DNA of 18,300 bases from positions 1 through 18,300 of the forward strand of contig JAQXMV010000048.1 of the NCBI GenBank assembly GCA_029013165.1, given 5' to 3'. Positions 6,537 through 13,783 of the stretch are shown one piece after another (the stretch's first letter is position 1; each line of letters opens with the position of its first letter). This DNA is from Oscillospiraceae bacterium. Its GTDB lineage: Bacteria; Bacillota; Clostridia; Oscillospirales; Acutalibacteraceae. The notes under the pieces are model-generated. The model was given only the letters and a program-made list of their open reading frames with translations. It did no database searches and was not told where the DNA came from. The position numbers and the translations under genes were made by a program.

Positions 6537-8753
6537 TTAAAAATTAACCTGCGGCAGGCCGCCGTCTCTCTCCAGCAGATGCCGCAGAAAAGAGTAGCGG
6601 CGGGTCTTTTTGTCGTTATCCACCATTTGCCGCAGATCATTCTCACTGCCGACAATAATCAGACGGCTTTTCGCCCTTGTCACGGCGGTGTAAAGCAGAT
6701 TGCGGTAGCAAAGCTGAGGTACGGTGGCGCACAGGGGCATAAGCACCGCTTCAAACTCACTGCCCTGGCTTTTATGGACGGTGACGGCGTAGGCCAGCTC
6801 CAGTTCGCTGATGCTGTCAAAGGGATAAATGGCTATTCTGCCGTCGAAGTCGATCTTCATGAAAGAGGCGTTGATGTTGATGGCGATGACGGTGCCGATG
6901 TCGCCGTTGAATATTCCCGAGGAGGTCTCTTTGTCTTTGGTCCAGATAATATCGTAGTTATTCTTAATCTGCATGACCTTGTCGCCCTCACGGAAAATTT
7001 TTCCGCCGGAACGGTATTCCTCCTTTTCGGTGTCGGGAGGATTGAGCGCCTGCTGCAGGGTACTATTGAGATGAACGGTGCCTGTCAGTCCTTTCCTTGA
7101 GGGACAGATGATCTGAATATCTTTCATGGGATCATAGCCGTATGCCTTCGGCAGTCTGGTGCAGGTAAGCTCCGTGACCGTGTCGCAGGTACGGGCAGGC
7201 GTGCTCCGGGAGAGGAAAAAGAAATCACTGTCCCGGCGTGAAATGTCCGGATATTCTCCGCGGACAATCCGGTGGGCATTGGTGACGATGAGACTGCTCA
7301 TGGCCTGACGGAAAACCTGACTGAGGCAGACCGTGGGCAAAAGCTCCGAGGCGATGATATCCTGCAGGACATTGCCGGCACCCACGGGCGGCAGCTGATC
7401 GGAGTCCCCGACCATGACCAGCCGGCAGCCAAGGGGGAGGGCTTCCAGCAGGGCCGCAAAGAGGTGGGTATCCACCATGGAAAGCTCGTCCACGATCACG
7501 GCGTCGGCCTCCAGGGGATTTTCTAAGTTCCGTGAAAAGACGCGCCGGTCCGCGTCGGACCACTCCACTTCCAGCAGTCGGTGAATGGTCTGTGCCTTTC
7601 TGCCGGTGACTTCACTCATACGCATGGCGGCACGCCCTGTGGGCGCAGCCAGAAGCACCCGCAGCTTTTTCTTCTCAAAAAGCTCCAGTATGCCGTTGAG
7701 GGTGGTGGTCTTTCCTGTGCCGGGACCGCCGGTGAGGACGAGTAAGCCTTTTGTCACAGCGGTTTTGATCGCCAGCTTTTGTTTTTCTTCAAAGCTGATG
7801 CCGTTTTTGGCTTCGATTTTTTCGATGTCGGCGTCCAGGGTGGTTCCTGCGGCGGGAGGAAAACGCAGCATCACTTTGATGCGGTCGGCGATGGTTTTTT
7901 CGTCATAGTATTCAGCCGGGAGAAAGAGATAGCTCTTCTCTCTGTCGAAGTCCTCCACCAGCTCTTTATCCTCAAGGAGGTCGTCAATGACCTGCTGAAC
8001 CTCGTCATGGTCTATGCCCAGCAGTTCGCAGGCGGGCAGGATAATTTTGCTCCGGGGCAGGCAGGTGTGTCCGTTTCTCAGGTTGTGCCGCAGGATATGT
8101 AGGATACCTGCCCGGTGACGGTAGATGGACTTGACATGGCTCGGAAAAGAGTCGGCGATCTCGTCGGCGCGTTCAAAGCGGATTCCCACGGATTCGGTGC
8201 AGAGAAGATAGGGATTTTCCGTGATCCGCTGCACGGCGTCGCCGCCGAAAGCCTTATAGGCGCTGAGACATTCCGAGGGGTTCATGCCGAAGCGTTCCAG
8301 AGCGATCATGACTTCACGCACAGCAAACTGCTCGCGGAAGTGTTTGCCGATTTCCTGCGCCTTGTCCTCGGAAATGCCTCGGATCTGAGCCAGCATTTCG
8401 GGATTACTTTCCATGATCTCAAAGGTTCTGTCCCCAAAGCGTTCCACGATTCTCTGAGCCAGAGCAGGGCCGATACCCTTGACGGCGCCGCCGGCAAGAT
8501 AGCGCAGCATATCGGCGGCATTCTTCGGCATGGAGCGTTCACAGGCGCTGACCTTGAACTGATTGCCGAAGGTGGGGTGGTTGGTCCACTGCCCTTTGAG
8601 TTTCAGCTTTTCCCCGGCGCAGCAGGAGGGCATGATGCCCACAGCGGTGACGAGCTTTCCTTCCAGACTCAGCTCCAGGACGGTATACCCGTTTTCGGGG
8701 TTGGTATAGATAATGTCTTCAACGGTTCCTTCCATGATGATTTCGCTATCCAT
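6537..8753 (-). CDS. recD2: RecD2-like SF1 ATP-dependent DNA helicase
   Basis: A 738-residue 5'-3' superfamily 1B helicase of the RecD2 type found in bacteria without RecBCD, linked to replication fork and DNA repair. In order: an N-terminal OB-like domain (EGTVEDIIYTNPENGYTV), helix-hairpin-helix segments around VKGIGPALAQRIVERFG and IRGISEDKAQEIG, Walker A GGPGTGKTT (K348), motif II VIVDELSMVD, motif III GDSDQLPPVGAGN, SQVFRQ, then near the end TVHKSQGSEF and LLYTAVTRAKSRL (motifs V and VI). The start at ATG 8753 is chosen because AAGGA (8761-8765) is 7 nt upstream, and the promoter places the transcript start close to 8780, which would leave the earlier ATG at 8777 without a leader. The MreB-like gene follows after 69 nt. 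All helicase motifs are intact. Confidence 0.95.
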   Translation of the reverse strand: MDSEIIMEGTVEDIIYTNPENGYTVLELSLEGKLVTAVGIMPSCCAGEKLKLKGQWTNHPTFGNQFKVSACERSMPKNAADMLRYLAGGAVKGIGPALAQRIVERFGDRTFEIMESNPEMLAQIRGISEDKAQEIGKHFREQFAVREVMIALERFGMNPSECLSAYKAFGGDAVQRITENPYLLCTESVGIRFERADEIADSFPSHVKSIYRHRAGILHILRHNLRNGHTCLPRSKIILPACELLGIDHDEVQQVIDDLLEDKELVEDFDREKSYLFLPAEYYDEKTIADRIKVMLRFPPAAGTTLDADIEKIEAKNGISFEEKQKLAIKTAVTKGLLVLTGGPGTGKTTTLNGILELFEKKKLRVLLAAPTGRAAMRMSEVTGRKAQTIHRLLEVEWSDADRRVFSRNLENPLEADAVIVDELSMVDTHLFAALLEALPLGCRLVMVGDSDQLPPVGAGNVLQDIIASELLPTVCLSQVFRQAMSSLIVTNAHRIVRGEYPDISRRDSDFFFLSRSTPARTCDTVTELTCTRLPKAYGYDPMKDIQIICPSRKGLTGTVHLNSTLQQALNPPDTEKEEYRSGGKIFREGDKVMQIKNNYDIIWTKDKETSSGIFNGDIGTVIAININASFMKIDFDGRIAIYPFDSISELELAYAVTVHKSQGSEFEAVLMPLCATVPQLCYRNLLYTAVTRAKSRLIIVGSENDLRQMVDNDKKTRRYSFLRHLLERDGGLPQVNF

Positions 8754-8760
8754 ATTCCCA

Positions 8761-8765
8761 TCCTT
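8761..8765 (-). promoter_or_regulatory. Ribosome binding site that sets the RecD2 start
   Basis: AAGGA on the minus strand lies 7 nt before ATG 8753. The in-frame ATG at 8777 has only AT-rich sequence upstream. Confidence 0.7.
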
Positions 8766-8786
8766 ACTTCTGATCATTTATCTTTT

Positions 8787-8816
8787 ATTATATAACAAAA
8801 CGCACTTTCTTTTCAA
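8787..8816 (-). promoter_or_regulatory. Sigma-A-type promoter for recD2-mreB-like genes
   Basis: On the minus strand -35 TTGAAA (8811-8816) and a perfect -10 TATAAT (8787-8792) are separated by 18 nt, between the end of the small membrane protein gene and recD2. Confidence 0.75.
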
Positions 8817-8830
8817 TCCTTTGGAGGGGA

Positions 8831-9166
8831 TTATTTGAAAAGCTCCGTGATTTCTTCGGTGTCGATGAAGCGGACATTGCCGAAAGGGGCAACGATGGCT
8901 TTGCACTGATTCTTGATATAGGGGGAGAGGTTTTTGCCGGGTATGATCATTTCCGGTCGTTCTGCCGCAGGATAGCAAAGGGAGCACAGGTAGGCAAAAT
9001 ATACTTTGTCCGGCAGAGAGGATTCTTCCTCTCCGGGGAGAATCAGGGTATAGATATCTTTGCTGTCTCCCACGGTATTGAGACAGCGAAGCAGCAGCAG
9101 ACACAGAAATACAAGTCCGAGCAGGATCAGAATAAGGGCGATAGCGCTGAAAATGGCTTGTGTCAT
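8831..9166 (-). CDS. Small single-pass membrane protein of unknown function
   Basis: A 111-residue protein that I do not recognise. Residues of about 4-29 form one strongly hydrophobic segment (AIFSAIALILILLGLVFLCL), followed by an Arg and an ~80-residue soluble domain, most likely cytoplasmic. It contains CSLCYPA, a P-G-K turn and a charged end (DTEEITELFK). The start at 9166 is supported by GAGGTG 8 nt upstream. It precedes recD2 on the same strand, but recD2 has its own promoter in the gap, so coupling is loose. The reading frame looks real because of the ribosome site, start and a protein-like composition; the function is unknown. Confidence 0.75.
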   Translation of the reverse strand: MTQAIFSAIALILILLGLVFLCLLLLRCLNTVGDSKDIYTLILPGEEESSLPDKVYFAYLCSLCYPAAERPEMIIPGKNLSPYIKNQCKAIVAPFGNVRFIDTEEITELFK

Positions 9167-9293
9167 GATAAATTCACCTCATTTTCATTTTATGCCGGAG
9201 CCGGAAATTTGCCCCGCAAAAAATGCTGTAAAAGCCCCATGAAGCGGAAATCTTGTTTGTTTTTAAACAATATCTTAACATTTGTGGAGTTTG

Positions 9294-9322
9294 TTGACTT
9301 GCCCTGATCGGAATACTATAAT
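9294..9322 (+). promoter_or_regulatory. Near-consensus sigma-A promoter of the secreted propeller gene
   Basis: -35 TTGACT (9294-9299), exactly 17 nt, -10 TATAAT (9317-9322). It lies about 40 nt before the start codon and is the best-formed promoter in the window. Confidence 0.88.
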
Positions 9323-9361
9323 TAAAATCGGAACGGATCAAAACAAAAGGAGGAAATATTG

Positions 9362-10888
9362 ATGAAATCGTTCTTCATGAAAATTCTGTCTCTCGTGTCA
9401 GCGCTGCTCATGCTTGTGCTGAGCCCCGGCGGAGCCATTCGCCAGCCGCTGATATCCAAAATGTGCCCGTCTTATTACGGCTCTCCGGCTGTTTCACAGC
9501 CTTTGGGTGAGGTGGAGGTGCCCCAGCATCCCTATCTTGCCGCTGAGGGCGTCAACGGTATGCACGGCAATTCCTATAACACCGGCGCTTATTCCTACAG
9601 CGGCCCCCTCGGTGTCAATCCTGTGGTGAAGTCGCGATCCATGAATGTTTTCGGCGGCCTTGTGGCAACGCTCATGTTTGATTCGCAGGGCAGAATCATG
9701 TGCATCAGCGGCAATGTTGTGGGCTTCCGTCTGCTGCTGATGGATGCCGATACCCTGGAGATTCTGGCGGAGACCCGCCTGCCTCAGAGGGCTTCCACCA
9801 TGGAGTTTTTCAAGACGCTGGACTTCTCTAAGATTTCCAGCGATACCTCCGGCGGCGCCTACTGCCATCTTCTGGAGGGTGACAGACCCATCATCGGCAA
9901 TTCCGACAATGTCATTCAGATATATTATGTTGACGAAAGCTCAGGCAAGCCGGAGTGGAAGATCGAAAAGGAATGGAATATCTCTTCTCTGCTGCCGGAG
10001 GGCTCCTACATCACCGACGCTATCCCCGATCATGAGGGCAATATCTGGTTCGTCACCCGTCCGGGTGAAGTCGGCTTCATCGAAAAGGACAGCGATGAGG
10101 TTCATATCATGACCCTGGAGGGCGAGGAGATTCAGAACACCCTGGCCACGGCCGCTGACGGCGTTTATATCGTCTCGGACTATGCTATGTACCGCTTCGA
10201 TATTGACGAAAAGGGAGAGCCCTGCTACACCTGGAGAACCGCATACGACCGCGGAACGACTCTCAAACCCGGTGCGATCAATCAGGGCTCGGGAACCACA
10301 CCCACGCTCCTGGATGTTCCCTGCCGTGACGGCAGCGTCAGAAAGCTCTGCGCGATCACCGACAATGCCGACGGCAGAGTCAATATGGTCATTTATGACC
10401 GGGTTACCGGCGAGGTCATTGCCGAGATTCCACTCTTTGAGGAGGGTCATTCCGTCAGTGAAAATTCCCTGATCGCTTACGATCGCTCGTTCATTGTGGA
10501 GAATAATTATTCCGACACGGGAGCCGGCTTCCTGGAAAACAATCCTACCAGCTATCCGGGTGTTATCCGTGTGGACATGAACGAGGACTGCACCGGAGCC
10601 GATATCGTCTGGGAAAGCCAAGAGGCTTCCGCCACCGTTGTTCCCAAGCTCTCCACGGGTAACGGACTGGTTTATCTTTACACCAGAGAGATCAACGATG
10701 ACATTCCCAAGTCTGCCGTTGCCTGGTATTTCACCGCTATTGATTTCAGAACCGGCGAAACGGTGTATAAGGTTTTCACCGGTTGCGGCAAGAACTGGAA
10801 TAATTCCTACGGCCCCATCTCCATCGGCCCCAACGGAACCGCCTATGTCGGCGTATTTAACGGCCTGATATCTGTCAGCGATTCTTAA
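9362..10888 (+). CDS. Secreted beta-propeller-like protein of unknown function
   Basis: A 508-residue exported protein. Residues 1 to about 25 are a signal-like sequence (Lys, then a run of Leu/Val/Ala), with no lipobox and no clear AxA, so cleavage is uncertain. The rest resembles a quinoprotein/PQQ-type beta-propeller: repeated blade-like units such as FDSQGRIMCISGN, IPDHEGNIWFVTRPGE, YDRVTGEVIAEIP, IDFRTGETVYKVF and IGPNGTAYVGVFNG. No catalytic residues, anchor or cell-wall binding repeats are recognised. The start is ATG 9362, 7 nt after AAGGAGGA; the in-frame TTG directly before it is less likely. It is a single gene with its own strong promoter and terminator, which suggests steady, perhaps high, expression. 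The fold is inferred from repeat patterns; the role is unknown. Confidence 0.75.
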   Translation: MKSFFMKILSLVSALLMLVLSPGGAIRQPLISKMCPSYYGSPAVSQPLGEVEVPQHPYLAAEGVNGMHGNSYNTGAYSYSGPLGVNPVVKSRSMNVFGGLVATLMFDSQGRIMCISGNVVGFRLLLMDADTLEILAETRLPQRASTMEFFKTLDFSKISSDTSGGAYCHLLEGDRPIIGNSDNVIQIYYVDESSGKPEWKIEKEWNISSLLPEGSYITDAIPDHEGNIWFVTRPGEVGFIEKDSDEVHIMTLEGEEIQNTLATAADGVYIVSDYAMYRFDIDEKGEPCYTWRTAYDRGTTLKPGAINQGSGTTPTLLDVPCRDGSVRKLCAITDNADGRVNMVIYDRVTGEVIAEIPLFEEGHSVSENSLIAYDRSFIVENNYSDTGAGFLENNPTSYPGVIRVDMNEDCTGADIVWESQEASATVVPKLSTGNGLVYLYTREINDDIPKSAVAWYFTAIDFRTGETVYKVFTGCGKNWNNSYGPISIGPNGTAYVGVFNGLISVSDS

Positions 10889-10896
10889 TTCAATGT

Positions 10897-10932
10897 ATGT
10901 CTGTCGCAGCTTTTGTTGCGACAGACATTTTT
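10897..10932 (+). terminator. Terminator of the propeller gene
   Basis: A 12-bp perfect stem, ATGTCTGTCGCA (10897-10908) with TGCGACAGACAT (10917-10928), followed by a T-run to 10932, 8 nt after the stop codon. Confidence 0.92.
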
Positions 10933-11009
10933 GATGGCAAGAAAATGGAATAATTTAGTCGATAAACGCATAACATAGGCTGAAAATACTGCGTTTCCCC
11001 ATTTTTTAT

Positions 11010-11037
11010 TTGACTTTTGCCGATGATGTGGTAAAAT
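11010..11037 (+). promoter_or_regulatory. Promoter of the hydrate-repair/lipoprotein operon
   Basis: -35 TTGACT (11010-11015), 16 nt, -10 TAAAAT (11032-11037) with an extended TG at 11029-11030. The start codon is 35 nt downstream. Confidence 0.78.
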
Positions 11038-11072
11038 AAACCTATAATTTTTGAAAAGGAGTTTTAGACAAT

Positions 11073-12620
11073 ATGAGACTGCTGAATTCCGATGAAATGA
11101 AACAGGTCGAACAGTACACGGCCAAGTACGGACTCTCCTATCAGCGCATGATGGAAAACGCAGGCGCCGCCTGTGCCCGAAATATCAGGAACGAAATCGA
11201 GAAGGAAAAAAACATCAAGCGCAATGTTGCCGTGGTCTGCGGCAAGGGCAATAACGGCGGAGACGGTTTCGTCGTGGCCAGAAAGCTGGTGGAAAACGGC
11301 TATAATGTCTGCGTAATCATGGCCTGCGGCTATCCCACCAGTCAGGAAGCAACTTATATGTATAAGCTGGTCATTGATATGGCCATTCCTGTCATCTGGT
11401 ATGATGCCGACCGTTCCAAGGCAATTCAGACGGTGAAAAACGCCGATGTGATCGTGGACGCAATCTTCGGCTTCAGCTTTTACGGCAATATCAGCGCCGA
11501 CCTGAAATATCTCATCGGCGAGATGTCGGAAGCCAGGGGACTGAAATTTGCCGTTGATGTGCCCAGCGGTGTTTACTGCGACAGCGGCTATAATGATCCC
11601 GGCTGTTTCAAGGCGGATTTTACCATTGCTATCTCCTCTCTGAAGCCGGCCCATATCATGCACCCGGCCTCCGAGTGCTGCGGTGATATCATCATCGCCA
11701 ATATCGGCATACCCGAGGACAGCTATAAGCTGGTGCAGGATTCTCTTTATACCCACAATATTGTCGAGGTCAGAAATCTTTTCAAGGCCCGTTCCTCCGT
11801 TTCACACAAAGGCACTTTCGGTCATCTTCTGTGCATCTGCGGCAGCAGGAACATGGTGGGCGCTCCTGTCCTGGCAGGTTCGGCGGCTCTGCGCTCCGGC
11901 GCAGGCCTTGTGACCATGGCTTTCCCGGAAAGCGCTTATCTGCCCATTGCCTCCAAGCTCACGGAAGCTCTGATGATGCCTCTGCCGGAGACGGCAGAGG
12001 GAACCCTCAGTGCCGCGGCGGCAGACAAAATTCTCGCAAGCCTTGAAAAATTCAGTGCCATCGTCATCGGCTGCGGCATGGGTGTCAATGAGGACACGAA
12101 AAAAGTCCTCGAAACAGTGCTGAAAAACGCAAAGGTGCCTGTGATTGTGGACGCCGATGGTATAAATATCATTGCCGAAAACATAGATATCATAAAAGAG
12201 GCCACCTGTGATGTGATCCTGACGCCTCATCCCGGCGAAATGTCGCGTCTGTGCGGCAAGAGGGTCGAGCTCATCGAAAGCGACAGAGTCGCCTGCGCCC
12301 GCAATTTCGTTGCCCAGCATCAGGTCTGCCTTGTTCTCAAGGGCTCCAATACCGTGGCCGTTGCACCGGGCAGTGCCAAGGTATATGTCAATGCTTCCGG
12401 CAATTCGGGCCTTGCCAAGGGCGGCAGCGGCGATGTGCTGGCCGGTCTCATGGGCGGTCTGCTGGCTCAGGGCTTTTCCTGCGTCAATGCTATGACGGCC
12501 GCTGTGTATATTCACGGTCATACGGCGGATATTGTTGCCGAAAAGTATTCCAAGACCGGTATGCTGCCCAGTGATGTTGTGGCGGAGCTTGCCTATTCCA
12601 TGGGTGACTTTGAAAAATAA
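11073..12620 (+). CDS. nnr: Bifunctional NAD(P)H-hydrate epimerase / ADP-dependent NAD(P)H-hydrate dehydratase
   Basis: A 515-residue repair enzyme. The N-terminal YjeF domain (about 1-215) epimerises R- to S-NAD(P)HX; the C-terminal ribokinase-like domain (about 225-510) dehydrates S-NAD(P)HX to NAD(P)H using ADP. Visible signatures are VVCGKGNNGGDGFVVAR with D64, VDAIFGF and AVDVPSGV in the first domain, and KGTFGHLLCICGS, ILTPHPGEMSRL and the catalytic GGSGDVLAGLMGG (D454) in the second. AAAGGAG at about 11056 is the ribosome site. The gene leads an operon with a small lipoprotein 15 nt downstream. In Firmicutes this gene is often near acpS, alr and mazEF; here only a mazF remains nearby. 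Both domains appear complete, so it is probably active in both steps. Confidence 0.96.
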   Translation: MRLLNSDEMKQVEQYTAKYGLSYQRMMENAGAACARNIRNEIEKEKNIKRNVAVVCGKGNNGGDGFVVARKLVENGYNVCVIMACGYPTSQEATYMYKLVIDMAIPVIWYDADRSKAIQTVKNADVIVDAIFGFSFYGNISADLKYLIGEMSEARGLKFAVDVPSGVYCDSGYNDPGCFKADFTIAISSLKPAHIMHPASECCGDIIIANIGIPEDSYKLVQDSLYTHNIVEVRNLFKARSSVSHKGTFGHLLCICGSRNMVGAPVLAGSAALRSGAGLVTMAFPESAYLPIASKLTEALMMPLPETAEGTLSAAAADKILASLEKFSAIVIGCGMGVNEDTKKVLETVLKNAKVPVIVDADGINIIAENIDIIKEATCDVILTPHPGEMSRLCGKRVELIESDRVACARNFVAQHQVCLVLKGSNTVAVAPGSAKVYVNASGNSGLAKGGSGDVLAGLMGGLLAQGFSCVNAMTAAVYIHGHTADIVAEKYSKTGMLPSDVVAELAYSMGDFEK

Positions 12621-12635
12621 GACGAGGGTGATTTT

Positions 12636-13115
12636 TTGCGGCGAACCTTTTTTGCTGTTCTCACGGCGGTGTTTTTAGCACTGAGCCTTTCGGCCTGCGG
12701 ACCGGAAAAAACAGTGTGTCGTCTGGAGAGCTTTGAAAAGGAAGTGGAAATCAGCAGGGAAGGTGTAAAATGCAGAGGAATCCTGAAATACATATCGCCC
12801 CAGGAGATGGTTTTTACCGTCACCGAGCCGGCAAGCCTTGCCGGAATCCGCTTTGTCCGAAGCGGCGGCGAAGATACCCTGGAGGGCGGTGAATGCTCTT
12901 TTTCTGCTGTCGCCGGCGGCCAAAATAATCCGATCAGGATGATGTTTGTCGCTCTGAGCGATCTCGGTTCCAGGGATATTTCGCTGGGAAAGGGCAGCAG
13001 CGATATTGACTGCGAGGGCGGCAAAGCGGTTTTCCCCGCGGGAAGCTGTGAGCCGGAGTCCCTTGATGTCGGTGGGGTTACGGTGATTTTTTCACCGCTA
13101 TCTGCCCAAAAGTAA
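12636..13115 (+). CDS. Small predicted lipoprotein of unknown function
   Basis: A 159-residue protein starting with TTG at 12636, preceded by GAGGGTG 5 nt upstream, 15 nt after the hydrate-repair gene. The N-terminus (RR, then AVLTAVFLALSLSAC) is a lipoprotein signal with lipobox LSAC and lipidation Cys21, so the mature protein should be anchored on the outer face of the membrane. The rest is beta-rich with many Gly/Ser turns and few recognisable motifs. I do not recognise the family. Position after a YjeF gene and before mazF recalls the YdcC-type lipoprotein in the B. subtilis acpS-ydcC-alr-mazEF region, but this protein is much shorter and I see no specific similarity. Confidence 0.8.
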   Translation: MRRTFFAVLTAVFLALSLSACGPEKTVCRLESFEKEVEISREGVKCRGILKYISPQEMVFTVTEPASLAGIRFVRSGGEDTLEGGECSFSAVAGGQNNPIRMMFVALSDLGSRDISLGKGSSDIDCEGGKAVFPAGSCEPESLDVGGVTVIFSPLSAQK

Positions 13116-13123
13116 AAGAGGAA

Positions 13124-13154
13124 TACCCGCCGTGAAAACGGCGGGTAGGTTTTT
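13124..13154 (+). terminator. Terminator after the lipoprotein gene
   Basis: TACCCGCCGT (13124-13133), loop GAAA, ACGGCGGGTA (13138-13147), then GG and five T. A stable 10-bp stem with a tetraloop. Confidence 0.92.
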
Positions 13155-13267
13155 CGGCTCAACATTTGATGAAATGAATCATAAAATATTATTGCTCCAC
13201 TTGTTTAAAATCGGGTCAAAGAGGTTAAACTGTTTTTGTAGAATGAATTTACAGTGGAGGAATCAAT

Positions 13268-13624
13268 ATGTCAATCAAACGAGGTGAAATATACTACGCA
13301 GATCTCAGCCCCGTTGTCGGTTCTGAGCAGGGAGGAATCCGTCCTGTGCTGATCGTGCAGAATGATGTAGGCAATAAGTTCAGCCCCACGGTGATTGCCG
13401 CGGCCATCACGAGCCAGCGTTTCAAAACCAGTCTGCCGACCCATATTCAGGTCAACGCCCATGACTGCGGCCTTTCCAAGGATTCCATTGTTTTGCTCGA
13501 GCAGGTGAGAACCCTGGACAAAAAGCGTCTGCGTGAAAAGATGGGAATTCTCGGCAAGGAGGAAATGTACAAAATCGACAAGGCATTGTCTGTCAGCTTC
13601 GGACTTGGTGAGATGAATACATAG
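13268..13624 (+). CDS. mazF: MazF/PemK-type endoribonuclease toxin, no antitoxin next to it
   Basis: A 118-residue sequence-specific mRNA interferase of the MazF (B. subtilis NdoA/EndoA) type. It begins with KRGEIYYADLSPVVGSEQGGIRPVLIVQND and keeps the catalytic pair R25 and T48, plus the conserved LLEQVRTLDKKRL segment; the length is normal. GGAGGA (13256-13261) lies 6 nt before the ATG. In B. subtilis mazE sits immediately upstream and alr before that. Here the 113 nt between the preceding terminator and this gene contain no plausible antitoxin gene, and a terminator follows, so the toxin is transcribed alone. The antitoxin may be elsewhere, or the protein may be a chromosomal RNase under other control. 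The upstream region has a possible -10 TAGAAT (13239-13244) but no good -35. Confidence 0.95.
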   Translation: MSIKRGEIYYADLSPVVGSEQGGIRPVLIVQNDVGNKFSPTVIAAAITSQRFKTSLPTHIQVNAHDCGLSKDSIVLLEQVRTLDKKRLREKMGILGKEEMYKIDKALSVSFGLGEMNT

Positions 13625-13660
13625 TCTCACCAAAAGCCATGAATCAAATGTTATTTTGCC

Positions 13661-13696
13661 GGGCTTTATCGGGGTTTTCCGATAGAGCCCTTTTTT
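13661..13696 (+). terminator. Terminator of mazF
   Basis: GGGCTTTATCGG (13661-13672), loop GGTTTT, CCGATAGAGCCC (13679-13690) with one U.G pair, followed by six T. It separates mazF from the acyltransferase operon. Confidence 0.9.
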
Positions 13697-13783
13697 GTCG
13701 GGGAAATTTTTATGAAAAACCTGTCACCTTTTGTCTGCCCCGTTCATCTATATATCAGAAAACAAAACACGGTGGTTAAAAAA

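Noticed and set aside
5358..7100. A 580-codon plus-strand open frame opposite the MreB-like and RecD2-like genes
   Set aside because: It lies antisense to two genes with clear conserved motifs, crosses their boundary, has no ribosome site and gives no recognisable protein pattern. It is a shadow of GC-rich third positions.
13155..13267. A hidden mazE antitoxin gene before mazF
   Set aside because: Only 113 nt are available after the terminator, AT-rich, with no frame that has a ribosome site and a plausible antitoxin length.
13712..13783. Upstream ATG as start of the MBOAT protein
   Set aside because: The 24 extra residues are polar and unlike the family, whose members start MVFSS. The choice is not absolute because both ribosome sites are weak.
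13697..13783. An ECF-type promoter (GAAAAAC ... CGTT) before the MBOAT gene
   Set aside because: The spacing between the AAC and CGTT parts is about 20 nt, longer than the usual 16-17, and the match is poor, so I do not annotate it. Transcript start mapping would decide.
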